A stretch of 64,000 bases of DNA from assembly GCA_020639075.1 (NCBI GenBank), contig JACKHI010000001.1:496001-560000 (forward strand), read 5' to 3'. Below the pieces are notes generated by a model. The model saw only the letters and a program-made list of their open reading frames with translations, did no database searches and had not been told where the DNA came from. The position numbers and the translations under genes were made by a program. This document shows, piece by piece, positions 1 through 9,703 of this stretch (its first letter is position 1; each line of letters begins with the position of its first letter). This stretch comes from Phycisphaerales bacterium (GTDB lineage: Bacteria > Planctomycetota > Phycisphaerae > UBA1845 > UTPLA1).

Positions 1-21
1 GTACTGGCGACGTCTCATCCG

Positions 22-354
22 ATGACCATCGCCCTCGCCATCTGCAATCAGGCGGCAGTCAAGAAGTTTGCGGAAGACGTGTATCGAGACCTGCGTTTTC
101 CGATTGTGCCGACGGATGACGAGTCGAGCGAGGACGCCATTCGAGCACGGGATTGGTTTCGAGAACGGATGCGGGAGACGACGGAGCGATTGTTCGAATC
201 GAACAATATCGATCCCGACGAGCTGCTGCGGGCGCCCACACGAGATGATGACGCAAGTCTCTCTTTCTGCCCGCGATGTTATCTTCAGAATACTAAGCCG
301 ACGGGCGAATGTCCGAACTGTGCCGGCGTGGGCATGACGGCTTTCTCAGCCTGA
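22..354 (+). CDS. Small zinc-ribbon protein, possibly 5'-truncated
   Basis: The reading frame is open to the left edge of the window, so the ATG at 22 may be internal and the gene may begin outside. The visible 110 residues are mostly charged and helical. They end in a zinc ribbon with two Cys pairs, CPRC and CPNC, 14 residues apart near residues 83-100. No ribosome binding site is visible before the ATG. The function is unknown. Similar short zinc ribbons recur in three other proteins near 10-12 kb. The next gene lies on the opposite strand and converges with this one. Confidence 0.55.
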   Translation: MTIALAICNQAAVKKFAEDVYRDLRFPIVPTDDESSEDAIRARDWFRERMRETTERLFESNNIDPDELLRAPTRDDDASLSFCPRCYLQNTKPTGECPNCAGVGMTAFSA

Positions 355-439
355 CTGCCTGACAGCAATAAACGTTGGCCGGCGAGGATTGCCAGGCGTC
401 GCAAATCGATTCCCAATAATTGGGCAAGCCGGAATAACG

Positions 440-2758
440 TCAGACTCGACGACGACAACGATGACGTCGCGTCAAGAACATAACGACCGACAGTATTGCA
501 AGCATTGGAAGCGGTGCAGCGCCGCAAATGCCGACTCCGGGCATGACGCCGCCGCCGTTGTCACCGCCGCTATTGTCGTTGCCGCCATTGTCGGCATTGC
601 TGATGGTGACAGCCGGGCTTGTCGCAGCGGCGTTGCCGTTCTCCGCGGCATCCGTGACGGCATTCGCCGCGATCGCGATCGAGACGCTACCTTCACCCGA
701 GACGCCCGTCACGATCACGCGATACGCCGTGCTGCTGATCGATTCAATCGTGACGGACTCATGCGCTGTGCCGTCATGATTGACTGTGACGTCGTCGGAA
801 GCGAAGCCGGTCACGGATTCGGAGAACTCGATAGAAAACACGAGCCGACTGTCGGCATCGAGTCCTTCGGGCGCCGAGAGGGTTTCAAAGGCCGGCGGCG
901 TATTGTCGATCGTGACGGCGTCGCTCGGACCGGCGATGGCGTTGAGATTGCCGGTATCATCCGCAGCGGCGTTCGCCTTGACGTAGAGCGAAAGTTCACC
1001 GTCGCCCGTAATGCCTGACACTGTTACGACATAATCCGTATCGGACAGTTGCGTGATGGCAATGCCTTTGTGGGCCGTGCCGTCGTGTTCGACTTGAACG
1101 TCGCCGCCATCATTGAAGTCAGTTACGGCATCGTCGAATGTGACGGCGAATGTCAGCGTATCGGCGTTCGTCGGGCCGGTCTCGCTCGGTTCGATCGACT
1201 CGGCGATCGGCTTGGTCTTGTCTATCGCAAAGACGCTGCTCGCCGTGAAATCGCCATTCCCCGTGCCCGTGCCGCCGAGCTTGACGTTGGAGCTGTTCTC
1301 AATCGAGTCGTCGTCCACCAGTCTCAACGCAACTGACCCTGACCCCGTGCCCGTGTTGATCGTCACGGCATAGACAGAACCGCTGCCGACGTCGGTTACT
1401 GTCGAGCTGACGCTGGCACCGCTGATACCTGTCATGACGACGGCGAAATCGGACGAGTTCACGCCCGTCACTGCTTCGCTGAACGTGACGTGATACGTCA
1501 CTTGGCTTTCGTTGGACGGATTGCTGCCCTGGCGCGTCATCGACTGAACGACGGGGATCGCCAAGATCGTGCCGTACACGTCATCATCGTCGCCGGACGA
1601 CGCGGAGTCGTCGGATGCACTGTTGGCGTTTCCGCCCGTGCCGTGCGTCGTGTTGAATTCAGCGACGGTCGCACCAGAGTCGACGTAGATCGCGCCCCCT
1701 TTGCCTTCGCCGTCGGTCGCATCACCGCCGCCGGATGAACCGCCAGTCGCAGTGTTTCGATTGAACGTGCAGTCAAGCATTTCGAGGGCACCGGCCCGCA
1801 CGAAGATTGCACCGCCGAGCCCCGCGCCGCCGCCGCCGAATCCCTGACTTGAGTTCGAGCCTGTCCCGCCGCTGCCGCCGTGCATACCGCCGATGCCGCC
1901 TGCCGGGCTGGCGCCACCGCCATCGTTTCGGCCGGCCCCACCGCCGCCACCGCCGAATCCGCCAGCACCGCCTACACCACCGGTCGCACTGATCATCGAA
2001 TCACCGTAGCCGCCACCACCGCCGCCGCCGCCGAAACCGGCAGCGCCGCCGGCCAAGCCAGGCGAGAAACCGCCACCGCCCCCCGCGCCATCGCCTCCGG
2101 CGCCGCCAGGAGAGCCAGCTGCGCCCGCGGAACCGCCGAGAAAGCCGCCCGCCGCCGCATTCTGGAAGCTGGCGTCGCCTGTCAGCCCGCCGCCACCGCC
2201 ACCGGCGATGATAGACCCTGTGCCGTTCGTCATTCCGCCGTCCCCGCCGACGGACTGGTTATCTTCGATCAACAAGCTGTCCAACGTCACGTGGCCATCG
2301 TCGACGAAGAGCGCCGCCCCCATGCCGGCCGCCCCGCCGCCTCCGCCGCCCGTCAATACAGAACCGCCGTTGCCGCCAGCGGCGAGGGCATGCGCAAGAG
2401 TCAGGCCGCTCAGGCTGAGCGTCGTGCTCGAACCCCTCACAACGAAGATTCGAAATTGATCGTCGCCATGGATCGTCATGCTGGCGAGTCCGGGGCCTTC
2501 TACTGCCATATTCGTCGTGATGCTCGGCAGGTCCGCCGTCAGCGTGATCGTGCCCGTCACACTGAAGTCAATCGTGTCGTCCTGGCCGTTGGCATTGGCT
2601 TCGGTGATGGCGTCGCGCAGGGAGATGCCGCCGGTTCCAACTCCGTCGTTTTCGTCGACGAGCGTGTCGACCGTGATCGTGGCTGCCTGAAGCGTTGGCG
2701 CCAGCCAGGCGAAAGCAATCGTGACGATGGCAACGATACGTGCGATTCGGCCGCTCAT
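440..2758 (-). CDS. Large secreted Gly-rich surface protein with Ig-like domains and C-terminal anchor
   Basis: This 772-residue protein starts with a signal peptide ending near LQAA (about residue 25). A stretch like the CSLREA motif follows (ISLRDAITEANAN), which often precedes right-handed beta-helix surface proteins. Residues about 140-320 are extremely rich in Gly. Residues about 395-720 hold at least three beta-sandwich (Ig-like) repeats with the recurring phrase 'ITVSGVSGDG'. The C-terminus has a Gly/Asn linker, a CG pair, a hydrophobic segment and an Arg-rich tail, which resembles MYXO-CTERM-like sorting tails. GGAG lies 7 nt before the ATG. The likely location is the cell surface; the ligand is unknown. 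Confidence 0.8.
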   Translation of the reverse strand: MSGRIARIVAIVTIAFAWLAPTLQAATITVDTLVDENDGVGTGGISLRDAITEANANGQDDTIDFSVTGTITLTADLPSITTNMAVEGPGLASMTIHGDDQFRIFVVRGSSTTLSLSGLTLAHALAAGGNGGSVLTGGGGGGAAGMGAALFVDDGHVTLDSLLIEDNQSVGGDGGMTNGTGSIIAGGGGGGLTGDASFQNAAAGGFLGGSAGAAGSPGGAGGDGAGGGGGFSPGLAGGAAGFGGGGGGGGYGDSMISATGGVGGAGGFGGGGGGAGRNDGGGASPAGGIGGMHGGSGGTGSNSSQGFGGGGAGLGGAIFVRAGALEMLDCTFNRNTATGGSSGGGDATDGEGKGGAIYVDSGATVAEFNTTHGTGGNANSASDDSASSGDDDDVYGTILAIPVVQSMTRQGSNPSNESQVTYHVTFSEAVTGVNSSDFAVVMTGISGASVSSTVTDVGSGSVYAVTINTGTGSGSVALRLVDDDSIENSSNVKLGGTGTGNGDFTASSVFAIDKTKPIAESIEPSETGPTNADTLTFAVTFDDAVTDFNDGGDVQVEHDGTAHKGIAITQLSDTDYVVTVSGITGDGELSLYVKANAAADDTGNLNAIAGPSDAVTIDNTPPAFETLSAPEGLDADSRLVFSIEFSESVTGFASDDVTVNHDGTAHESVTIESISSTAYRVIVTGVSGEGSVSIAIAANAVTDAAENGNAAATSPAVTISNADNGGNDNSGGDNGGGVMPGVGICGAAPLPMLAILSVVMFLTRRHRCRRRV

Positions 2759-3188
2759 TTCCGGACTCCATTTGCAGGTTCATGCGATTCGACAGACCCG
2801 CTGCGACGTTGGATTCCCGTATGGATTTCGATCGGTCATCGCGCAATGACCCGTCATCGTGTATCGGTCGTCGTCGCTGAAGGGATCACGTTTGCGATGG
2901 ACCAACCCGACGGTTGCCGGCCCGGCCGATGTGACGAAGAAACGTTTTCGGTACCCCGGGCATTCAGGATCGCACCCGCCGCTGTCGGATTTACTTATTG
3001 ACGGCAGGACGACGGCGGCGTCAGGGTTGAGACACGCGTTCGGGATTCCGGATGCCCCTACTCCCGGATCGGCCGCTGCCCATTACAATGCCTGTGTTAT
3101 CGCACATTGGCGATGCCACTTTGTGCAATCGGTCTCTGCGGCGGTTGTGGGACAGCGCCCACCGATGCCGCCGACATTGAGGCACTCA
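2759..3188. other. Divergent intergenic region
   Basis: This 430-bp stretch separates the surface protein (minus strand) from nadB (plus strand) and must hold both promoters. A TACAAT element near 3085 could be a -10 box, but no matching -35 is clear. The nadB frame is open through much of the region, but that upstream translation has no NadB similarity. No RNA gene or repeat was recognised. Confidence 0.4.
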
Positions 3189-4862
3189 ATGCAGACGATC
3201 CCTCGATATCTGACTGCGTTTGATACAGCTCAATTGCCGGCAGACATGGCCAGCGTCGTCGTCATCGGTTCCGGCGTGGCCGGCCTTCGGGCGGCGATTG
3301 CCGCGGCGGAACACGGCGACGTTCTTCTGCTGACGAAGACGGTGTTGCCCGATTCGACGACAAGCCACGCCCAGGGCGGAATCGCCATCGCCCCCGGTGG
3401 GGAGGCGTCGAGAGAATCTCATGTGCGCGACACGCTCGACGTCGCCTGCGGTCTCGCGCACCCCGACGTCGTCGAGTTCATGGCTAGGCACGCCCACGAG
3501 AGCTTTCAGGACCTCTGCGACTGGGGCATGCGGTTCGATCGTCGAAATGGAGAGCTCGACTATGCGCGCGAGGGCGGACACTCGCACGCACGCATCCTGC
3601 ATGCCGATGGCGATGCGACAGGACGCGAGCTTGCGCGCACGCTGATTGCAGCGTTGCGCGCCACGCCGAATATCCGCGTCGTTGAAAACTGCTTCGCCGT
3701 CGATCTATTGACAGCCGGCGATCGTTGCGTCGGGGCACTCGTCGTGGACGCGGCCGGTGCGCTGCGAACCGTGATTGCAAAGCAGACGATCCTGGCGACG
3801 GGAGGATGCGGTCAGCTCTTTCGCGAGACAACGAATCCACCGGAAGCGACGGGCGACGGCGTCGCACTCGCGTTCCGTGCCGGCGCGGAATTGCAGGACA
3901 TGGAGATGATGCAGTTCCATCCGACGGTGCTGTTCGTCAACGGCGCGTGCAGGTCCCTGATCAGCGAAGCAGTTCGCGGCGCCGGCGCCACGTTGGTCGA
4001 CGCGGCGGGCCGGCGATTCATGCCGGAATATCACGAGCGTGCGGAGTTGGCGCCGCGCGACGTCGTGAGTCGTGCGATTCTGGCGGAATTGGCGAAGACG
4101 AACTCCGACTGCGTATACCTGGATATCCGCGGCATCGGCGGCGACGCGTTTCATCGGCGCTTTCCTCAGATATCGAAATCATGCGAACACTTCGGCATCG
4201 ACCTTGATACGGCGCGCATTCCCGTACGCCCCGCCGCGCATTACATGATCGGCGGAATCCGCGTCGACCTGGACGGTCAATCCACGCTGGAGGGGCTGTT
4301 GGCATGCGGAGAGGTTTCGTCTTCGGGAATCCACGGGGCGAACCGACTGGCCAGCAATTCGCTTCTGGAAGGACTCGTATTCGGGGCGCGGTCGGGCGAC
4401 GTCGCAGGACGAATCGCGCGGGCAGAGCGCGACGCAAAGTCGCTGTCGATAGTCTCCCGCGCCACTGAATCTCCGCCACGAGAGGGAATCTGGACAGCGT
4501 TGACGGCCGAGATCCAGGAGACGATGTGGGATTGTGTCGGGATTTCGCGCGATGCCGCAGGACTGAAATACGTCGCAGCGAAATTCGGCGAGCTCCTCGG
4601 CGATCCGATGGCGCTGGCGCTTGATGGACCGGAAGCGTTTGAGGTTGCAAACCTGCTGACGACGGGCTGGTTGATGGCGCAGTCTGCCGAACGGCGAGAA
4701 GAGTCGCGCGGCGTCCATTATCGCGTGGATTTTCCAGCGACGGACGATGCACGTTGGCGTCGGCATATCGTTGTTCGGCGCAGCGAGAGAGGTGTCGAGT
4801 TTCGCGAAGTCGATCTGCCGTCGGCGTTGTGCGCAGACGAGAGCCAGACGCCTATTGCGTGA
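3189..4862 (+). CDS. nadB: L-aspartate oxidase
   Basis: NadB oxidises L-aspartate to iminoaspartate, the first step of de novo NAD synthesis, using FAD in the cytoplasm. From the ATG at 3189 the protein has 557 residues, close to the family norm. The FAD-binding GSGVAGLRAA motif is at residues 27-36. HAQGGIA and the GIHGANRLASNSLLEG block near the end of the flavin domain are typical of the fumarate reductase/aspartate oxidase family. The frame extends upstream to 2859, but that part is not NadB-like; an ATG at 3165 is an alternative start. Its partner nadA lies tail to tail, with an 11-bp overlap of the stop regions. nadC is not in the window. Confidence 0.95.
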   Translation: MQTIPRYLTAFDTAQLPADMASVVVIGSGVAGLRAAIAAAEHGDVLLLTKTVLPDSTTSHAQGGIAIAPGGEASRESHVRDTLDVACGLAHPDVVEFMARHAHESFQDLCDWGMRFDRRNGELDYAREGGHSHARILHADGDATGRELARTLIAALRATPNIRVVENCFAVDLLTAGDRCVGALVVDAAGALRTVIAKQTILATGGCGQLFRETTNPPEATGDGVALAFRAGAELQDMEMMQFHPTVLFVNGACRSLISEAVRGAGATLVDAAGRRFMPEYHERAELAPRDVVSRAILAELAKTNSDCVYLDIRGIGGDAFHRRFPQISKSCEHFGIDLDTARIPVRPAAHYMIGGIRVDLDGQSTLEGLLACGEVSSSGIHGANRLASNSLLEGLVFGARSGDVAGRIARAERDAKSLSIVSRATESPPREGIWTALTAEIQETMWDCVGISRDAAGLKYVAAKFGELLGDPMALALDGPEAFEVANLLTTGWLMAQSAERREESRGVHYRVDFPATDDARWRRHIVVRRSERGVEFREVDLPSALCADESQTPIA

Positions 4863-5919
4863 CCGGGGTCTTCGGACCGATGCTGATCATGCGATCGAGC
4901 GCCCGCTTTGCACGAATGCGGATCCCTTCGGGCACGTCAATCTGATATTGATTGTTCCTGAGCGACGCCAGCGTGTCCTGCAGCGTGATCTCCTGCATGT
5001 GCGGACAGCGGACGCTGCACAGGCGGAGCATTTCCTTTTCCGGATTCTCGGCGGCGATATTGTCGCCCATGCTGCATTCAGTGAGCAACAGGTATCGGCT
5101 CGCCTCGACATCACGAACGTAGCGGATCATGGCCGATGTGCTTCCGGAGAAATCCGCGGCCTGAGCGACTTCCGGCGGGCACTCGGGATGTGCAAGGACG
5201 CGGACATCAGGGAAGTCCTTGCGCACGGCGTCTATGTCGGCGACGGTAAACTGATCATGCACTTCGCACTTGCCCGACCAACCGATCAGCGCATATTCGA
5301 TTTCTTCCGCAACCGCCCTATCGTCACTTGTCGGAAATATGATTCGCTTGCCGGTCTCGCGAGCGACGTTCTTGGCGAGATACTCGTCGGGGAGGAAGAT
5401 GACCGACGGCGCATCGAACGATTCGATCACGGCGGCGGCGTTGCTCGATGTGCAGCAGGCGTCGCTTTCGGCCTTGACGTCGGCGTAGGTATTGACGTAC
5501 GTCACGACAGGGACGCCGGGGTAGCGCCGCTTCAGATCGCGAACATCCGCGGCCGTGATGCTTGCGGCAAGGGAGCAACCGGCGACTTTCGCGGGGAGCA
5601 GGACGGTTTTTTCGGGGCTGAGAATCTTTGCGGTCTCCGCCATGAATCGAACGCCGCAGAAGACGATCGTCGATTGCGGCACGCGCGCGGCGATGCGGCT
5701 GAGTTCGAGGGAATCGCCGACGTAGTCGGCAACGCCGTGATAGAGCGCCGGCTCCATGTAGTTGTGGCCGAGGATGACGACATCCTGCTGCTGCTTGAGT
5801 TGGTTGATCTCGAAGACGAGCTCGGCCTTGCACAACAGCTCGAATGCAGGAACGATGTCGAGCATCATCTCGCGGAGTTTTTCGTAGGTTGCGCCGACGG
5901 TTGTCTCGACTACGGGCAT
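4852..5919 (-). CDS. nadA: Quinolinate synthase A
   Basis: NadA condenses iminoaspartate with dihydroxyacetone phosphate to give quinolinate, using a [4Fe-4S] cluster. The 355-residue form starting at 5919 has AGGAG 7 nt upstream, which favours this start over the one at 6027. Expected cluster ligands are Cys88 (FCGVRFM), Cys218 (GKCEVH) and Cys305 (RCPHM). GHNYMEP and HPECPPEV are typical family motifs. Its stop codon lies inside the 3' end of nadB on the other strand, so the two NAD genes converge rather than form an operon. A 456-codon frame antisense to this gene is a composition artefact. Confidence 0.96.
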   Translation of the reverse strand: MPVVETTVGATYEKLREMMLDIVPAFELLCKAELVFEINQLKQQQDVVILGHNYMEPALYHGVADYVGDSLELSRIAARVPQSTIVFCGVRFMAETAKILSPEKTVLLPAKVAGCSLAASITAADVRDLKRRYPGVPVVTYVNTYADVKAESDACCTSSNAAAVIESFDAPSVIFLPDEYLAKNVARETGKRIIFPTSDDRAVAEEIEYALIGWSGKCEVHDQFTVADIDAVRKDFPDVRVLAHPECPPEVAQAADFSGSTSAMIRYVRDVEASRYLLLTECSMGDNIAAENPEKEMLRLCSVRCPHMQEITLQDTLASLRNNQYQIDVPEGIRIRAKRALDRMISIGPKTPVTQ

Positions 5920-6189
5920 CGAGTTCTCCTGGAAAGCGGTGCGGGTCCACGACCAGTGCTCGCCGGTTGGCAGCGCCGGGGACGCTTGGTTCATCTTCCC
6001 GCAGATCATAGGGACTACGGGCTGCATTGCATATCCGGCGCGGATCGGATGATCGATCTGTCGGCGAGTTTGCCCGGGCGTCGTTCAATCCGGTCACTGG
6101 AACGCATCGCAGGATAGACGCGGAAATCGCGATTCGAATACCCGGGCGAACCTTGTGGGCCGCCGACTGCAATGGGGTATGATTGGGGC

Positions 6190-8124
6190 ATGGGTATGGA
6201 CGCAATGCAAGCGGATGGTCAAAAGTCGCTGATTCTCGGGACCGCGGGGCATATCGATCACGGCAAATCGTCGTTGGTCAAGGCGCTGACTGGCACGGAT
6301 CCGGATCGACTGCCGGAAGAGCAGCGCCGCGGAATGACGATCGAGCTCGGATTTGCACACCTTGATGTCACGACGGAAGGTCGGTCATTTCGATTCGGTA
6401 TCGTGGACGTGCCGGGACATGAGCGATTCGTTCGAACGATGGTGGCCGGGGCAACGGGCATTGATATCGCGATTCTGGTCGTGGCCGCGGACGACGGGTG
6501 GATGCCACAGACACAGGAGCACGCCGACATACTGGATCTTCTCGGAATCGAGTCCGGGATCATCACGATGACCAAATCGGATGCTGTTCCACGGGAACGG
6601 TTGTCGGCGGTACGTGATGAGATTGCGGAGCACGTCCGCGGCACGGTTCTCGCGACGTGGCCGGTATTGGAATCATCGGCGCGAACCGGCGCCGGCGTTG
6701 ACGAATTGCGGTCCGCGCTCGCCGCCGCCGCAGCGGAGCTTCACGCTCGCACGACGACTTCGGTTTTTCGATTGGCGATCGATCGCGTGTTTTCGGTACA
6801 CGGTCGCGGGACAGTCGTCACGGGCTCCGTGTTGTCGGGCCATGTGCACGTTGGTGACGAGTTGGAATTGTTGCCACCCGGAAAACGATGCAAAGTTCGG
6901 GAAGTGCAGACGCATGGTGAGATGGTCGACGACGCGATCGGCGGCCAGCGTGCGGCGCTGAACCTGACGGGGATCGACCGCGAGTCGATCGATCGAGGCA
7001 TGGAACTTGCTTCGCCCGGCTATTTGTCGGCATCGCGCTACGTTGATGCGCGCGTGCGAATACTCGGCGACGTGGGCAATGCGTTTCGATCGCATCGGCG
7101 GGTTCGATTGCTGATCGGTACGACCGAAGCGATGGCGACGCTCGTCGTCATTGGGGCGGACTCAATCGCCGCGGGCGGTGAGGCGTTCGTGCAATTGCGC
7201 GTGCATCGCCCCATCGTCGCCGGATTCGGCCAGCGCTTCATTATTCGTGATGAAACGGCGACGGCGACGATCGGCGGCGGCGTGGTCATCCGACCGCAGG
7301 CGAGGCGCGTGCGGCCGAAGTTGGCGATTACGATGCAGTCGTTCGAGGCGGCAACGAGCGATGACGCGGCGATTCGTCTGGCCGAAGCGCTGCGGGACGC
7401 CGGATTCGAGCCTCTGACGACTGAAGCGCTGGCAGGGAGAATCGGCGTCGAATCTGATGACGTAAAGTCCATGATGCGGCGACTTGCCGACGCCGAAGTT
7501 CTCGTCGATATCGATGGGATTCGCGTACATCGCGGTACGCTGGAACGACTGCTGGATCGAACGGCCGTCATGCTCAAGCGGCATCACGCGATGAGGCCGG
7601 GCGAGCCTGGAATTCAGCGTGATCGAATGATCGGCTGGATCAGCGCGCGATCCGCGCCGAATCTCGGAAAACGCCTGCTGACGGAGTTGGCGACGCGGGG
7701 GATCGTGATCGAACGGGGTCCCTACTGCGCCCATCGCGACTTTCGGCCGGCAATGTCCATTGAAGATGAAAGCGCGATGGCGAAAGTCGTCGCGGAGATC
7801 GAGTCGGCTGGTTTCGATCCGCCTGAGTGGGACAAGCTCCGGGCGGTTCGGGGCATGTCCAGGCAGCGGGCCCGCTCGCTCGCCGATATTGCAAAGACGG
7901 ATCCGCGACTCGTCAGCTACGCGCTGGGCTTTTACATCTCGACTCGCGCGATGGATCAATTTCGCGGCACTGTGGAACAACTGGGCGAAGGCGGCCGTCG
8001 ATTCAAGCTTGCAGACGTCCGAGACAAGACGGGGCAGAGCCGGCGTGTCGTGCAGCCGCTGCTGGAGCACCTGGATCGCATCGGCGTGACAAAGCGCGTG
8101 GGAGACGAACGCATCCTGCTTTGA
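6190..8124 (+). CDS. selB: Selenocysteine-specific translation elongation factor
   Basis: SelB is the EF-Tu-like GTPase that brings Sec-tRNA to UGA codons marked by a SECIS hairpin. The N-terminus has the G1 loop GHIDHGKSS, the DVPGHERF G3 motif and a TKSD G4 motif. Beta-barrel domains follow, then a long C-terminal region of winged-helix repeats expected for SECIS binding. The length, about 645 residues, fits bacterial SelB. The start is uncertain: in-frame ATGs lie at 6172, 6190, 6196 and 6205, all within a G-rich stretch. selA follows 62 nt downstream on the same strand, so the two are probably co-transcribed. Confidence 0.95.
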   Translation: MGMDAMQADGQKSLILGTAGHIDHGKSSLVKALTGTDPDRLPEEQRRGMTIELGFAHLDVTTEGRSFRFGIVDVPGHERFVRTMVAGATGIDIAILVVAADDGWMPQTQEHADILDLLGIESGIITMTKSDAVPRERLSAVRDEIAEHVRGTVLATWPVLESSARTGAGVDELRSALAAAAAELHARTTTSVFRLAIDRVFSVHGRGTVVTGSVLSGHVHVGDELELLPPGKRCKVREVQTHGEMVDDAIGGQRAALNLTGIDRESIDRGMELASPGYLSASRYVDARVRILGDVGNAFRSHRRVRLLIGTTEAMATLVVIGADSIAAGGEAFVQLRVHRPIVAGFGQRFIIRDETATATIGGGVVIRPQARRVRPKLAITMQSFEAATSDDAAIRLAEALRDAGFEPLTTEALAGRIGVESDDVKSMMRRLADAEVLVDIDGIRVHRGTLERLLDRTAVMLKRHHAMRPGEPGIQRDRMIGWISARSAPNLGKRLLTELATRGIVIERGPYCAHRDFRPAMSIEDESAMAKVVAEIESAGFDPPEWDKLRAVRGMSRQRARSLADIAKTDPRLVSYALGFYISTRAMDQFRGTVEQLGEGGRRFKLADVRDKTGQSRRVVQPLLEHLDRIGVTKRVGDERILL

Positions 8125-8186
8125 ACCGGCACGCTCCAGTTGGAATTTCTTGCGAAACAACCCGTATGTTGGGACGATAACAGGAT

Positions 8187-9593
8187 ATGGAACGGCACGA
8201 TTCAATCGACCTGTCGCAGATCCCGTCGATGACGGCGTTGCTGACGGCCGCGAGCACTCACGCGACGTTGCAGCATGCCCATCGATCCACGCTGACGCCG
8301 ATTTTCCGTTCGCTGCTCGAGCGTATGCGGGATCTGGCGCGCGCGGGCGAGCTGGATGCGTCGCAATTCGAACCGGCGTTCCTGCTCGAACAGGCGAAGT
8401 CGCAGTTGGAATCTCGACAGATGGCTCGCCTGCGCCGTGTCATCAACGCAACGGGTATCGTGCTGCATACGGGCCTCGGGCGAAGTCCTCTGTCGACGGC
8501 GGCGATCGAGCGGATCAATGACGTCGCCGGAGGGTACAGCAATCTGGAACTGGATCTTGCGAGCGGTGAGCGCGGTCTTCGCGGCGGCTACGCCGAATCA
8601 CTGCTCCAAGAACTGACGGGAGCCGAGGCGGCGTTGGTCGTCAACAACAACGCGGCGGCGACGTTGCTCGCGTTATGCACACTGGCCGGCGGACGCGAGG
8701 TCATCGTGTCGCGCGGCCAGCTCATCGAGATCGGCGGATCATATCGCCTGCCGGACGTCATGCAGGCGGGCGGCGCGCGGCTACGAGAAGTCGGCACGAC
8801 GAACAAGACGCGCGTCGGCGACTACGAACGCGCGATCGGCGACGCGACAAGCCTGATCATGCGCGTGCACACGAGCAACTATCGCGTTGTTGGATTCAGC
8901 GAGACGCCGGATACGCGCGAATTGGCTGAGCTGGCGCATCGTCACGGGTTGCTGATGTACGACGATCTCGGCAGCGGCGCGCTGGTCGATGACGCACTTT
9001 GGATCGAGGCCAACGAGCCGAGCGTGCCCGAAGCCCTGCGCGACGGAGCGGATCTCGTTTCCTTCAGCGGCGACAAGCTGCTGGGCGGACCTCAGGCGGG
9101 CATCCTGCTGGGAAGTCGGTCTGTTATCGATCGCTTGCGGGCGAACCCGATGGCGCGGGCGCTTCGCGTGGGCAAACTCACGCTTGCGGCGCTGGAGGCG
9201 ACGCTTGAATGCTATCGGGATCCGGCGAAAGCCAGGCAGTCAATTCCGCTTCTATCGGCGCTGCATGAATCGACCGAGTCGCTGAAGGCTCGTGCCGAGC
9301 GGCTGGCGAAATCCGTCAGTATCGCGGTACCGAATATCGACGCGAGTGTTTCGATGGAGCAAAGCTACGCCGGCGGTGGATCGCTGCCCGCGTGGCCAAT
9401 GCCGACGGCCTGTGTCCGCTGCACGCTGCCGAACGGCGTCAGCGTTGATCGCGTCGCCCGAAAACTACGAACCGGCGAGCCCAGTGTTCTCTGCCGGATT
9501 CGCGAGGATACAATCATCCTGGACGCTCGGACGATTCGCGATACGGAGCTGAGTGGTGTCGTTGAGGCCATCGTCGATGCGGTTGCCGAATAA
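8187..9593 (+). CDS. selA: L-seryl-tRNA(Sec) selenium transferase
   Basis: SelA is a PLP enzyme that converts Ser-tRNA(Sec) to Sec-tRNA(Sec) with selenophosphate. The 468-residue protein has the full family architecture: an N-terminal helical domain, the INATGIVLHTGLGRSPL block, and the PLP lysine in SGDKLLGGPQAG (about Lys296). It lies directly behind selB. AGGA lies just before the ATG. No tRNA-Sec gene was recognised in the flanking gaps and selD is absent from the window, so these must lie elsewhere if the pathway is complete. Confidence 0.96.
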   Translation: MERHDSIDLSQIPSMTALLTAASTHATLQHAHRSTLTPIFRSLLERMRDLARAGELDASQFEPAFLLEQAKSQLESRQMARLRRVINATGIVLHTGLGRSPLSTAAIERINDVAGGYSNLELDLASGERGLRGGYAESLLQELTGAEAALVVNNNAAATLLALCTLAGGREVIVSRGQLIEIGGSYRLPDVMQAGGARLREVGTTNKTRVGDYERAIGDATSLIMRVHTSNYRVVGFSETPDTRELAELAHRHGLLMYDDLGSGALVDDALWIEANEPSVPEALRDGADLVSFSGDKLLGGPQAGILLGSRSVIDRLRANPMARALRVGKLTLAALEATLECYRDPAKARQSIPLLSALHESTESLKARAERLAKSVSIAVPNIDASVSMEQSYAGGGSLPAWPMPTACVRCTLPNGVSVDRVARKLRTGEPSVLCRIREDTIILDARTIRDTELSGVVEAIVDAVAE

Positions 9594-9703
9594 GCCGCAT
9601 AGAATTCAGGCGTGGGAACGAGGCGGGGAATTCCGCGCATGATTCGACGGCCTGTGCGGTACAGTTAGGTTGCGGCATTGATCAGACTGCCAGAGACGGT
9701 CGC

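Noticed and set aside
1800..2200. Repetitive GCC-rich stretch resembling a short repeat array
   Set aside because: The repeats encode a poly-Gly region in frame and lack equal-length units and spacers, so it is not a CRISPR array.
1880..3001. Plus-strand frame of 373 codons under the surface protein
   Set aside because: It is the opposite strand of a Gly-rich repeat region and reads as Ala/Arg-rich low complexity.
4747..6117. Long plus-strand frame of 456 codons
   Set aside because: It is antisense to nadA across its whole length, has no ribosome binding site, and its translation matches no family; it results from GC-rich codon bias.
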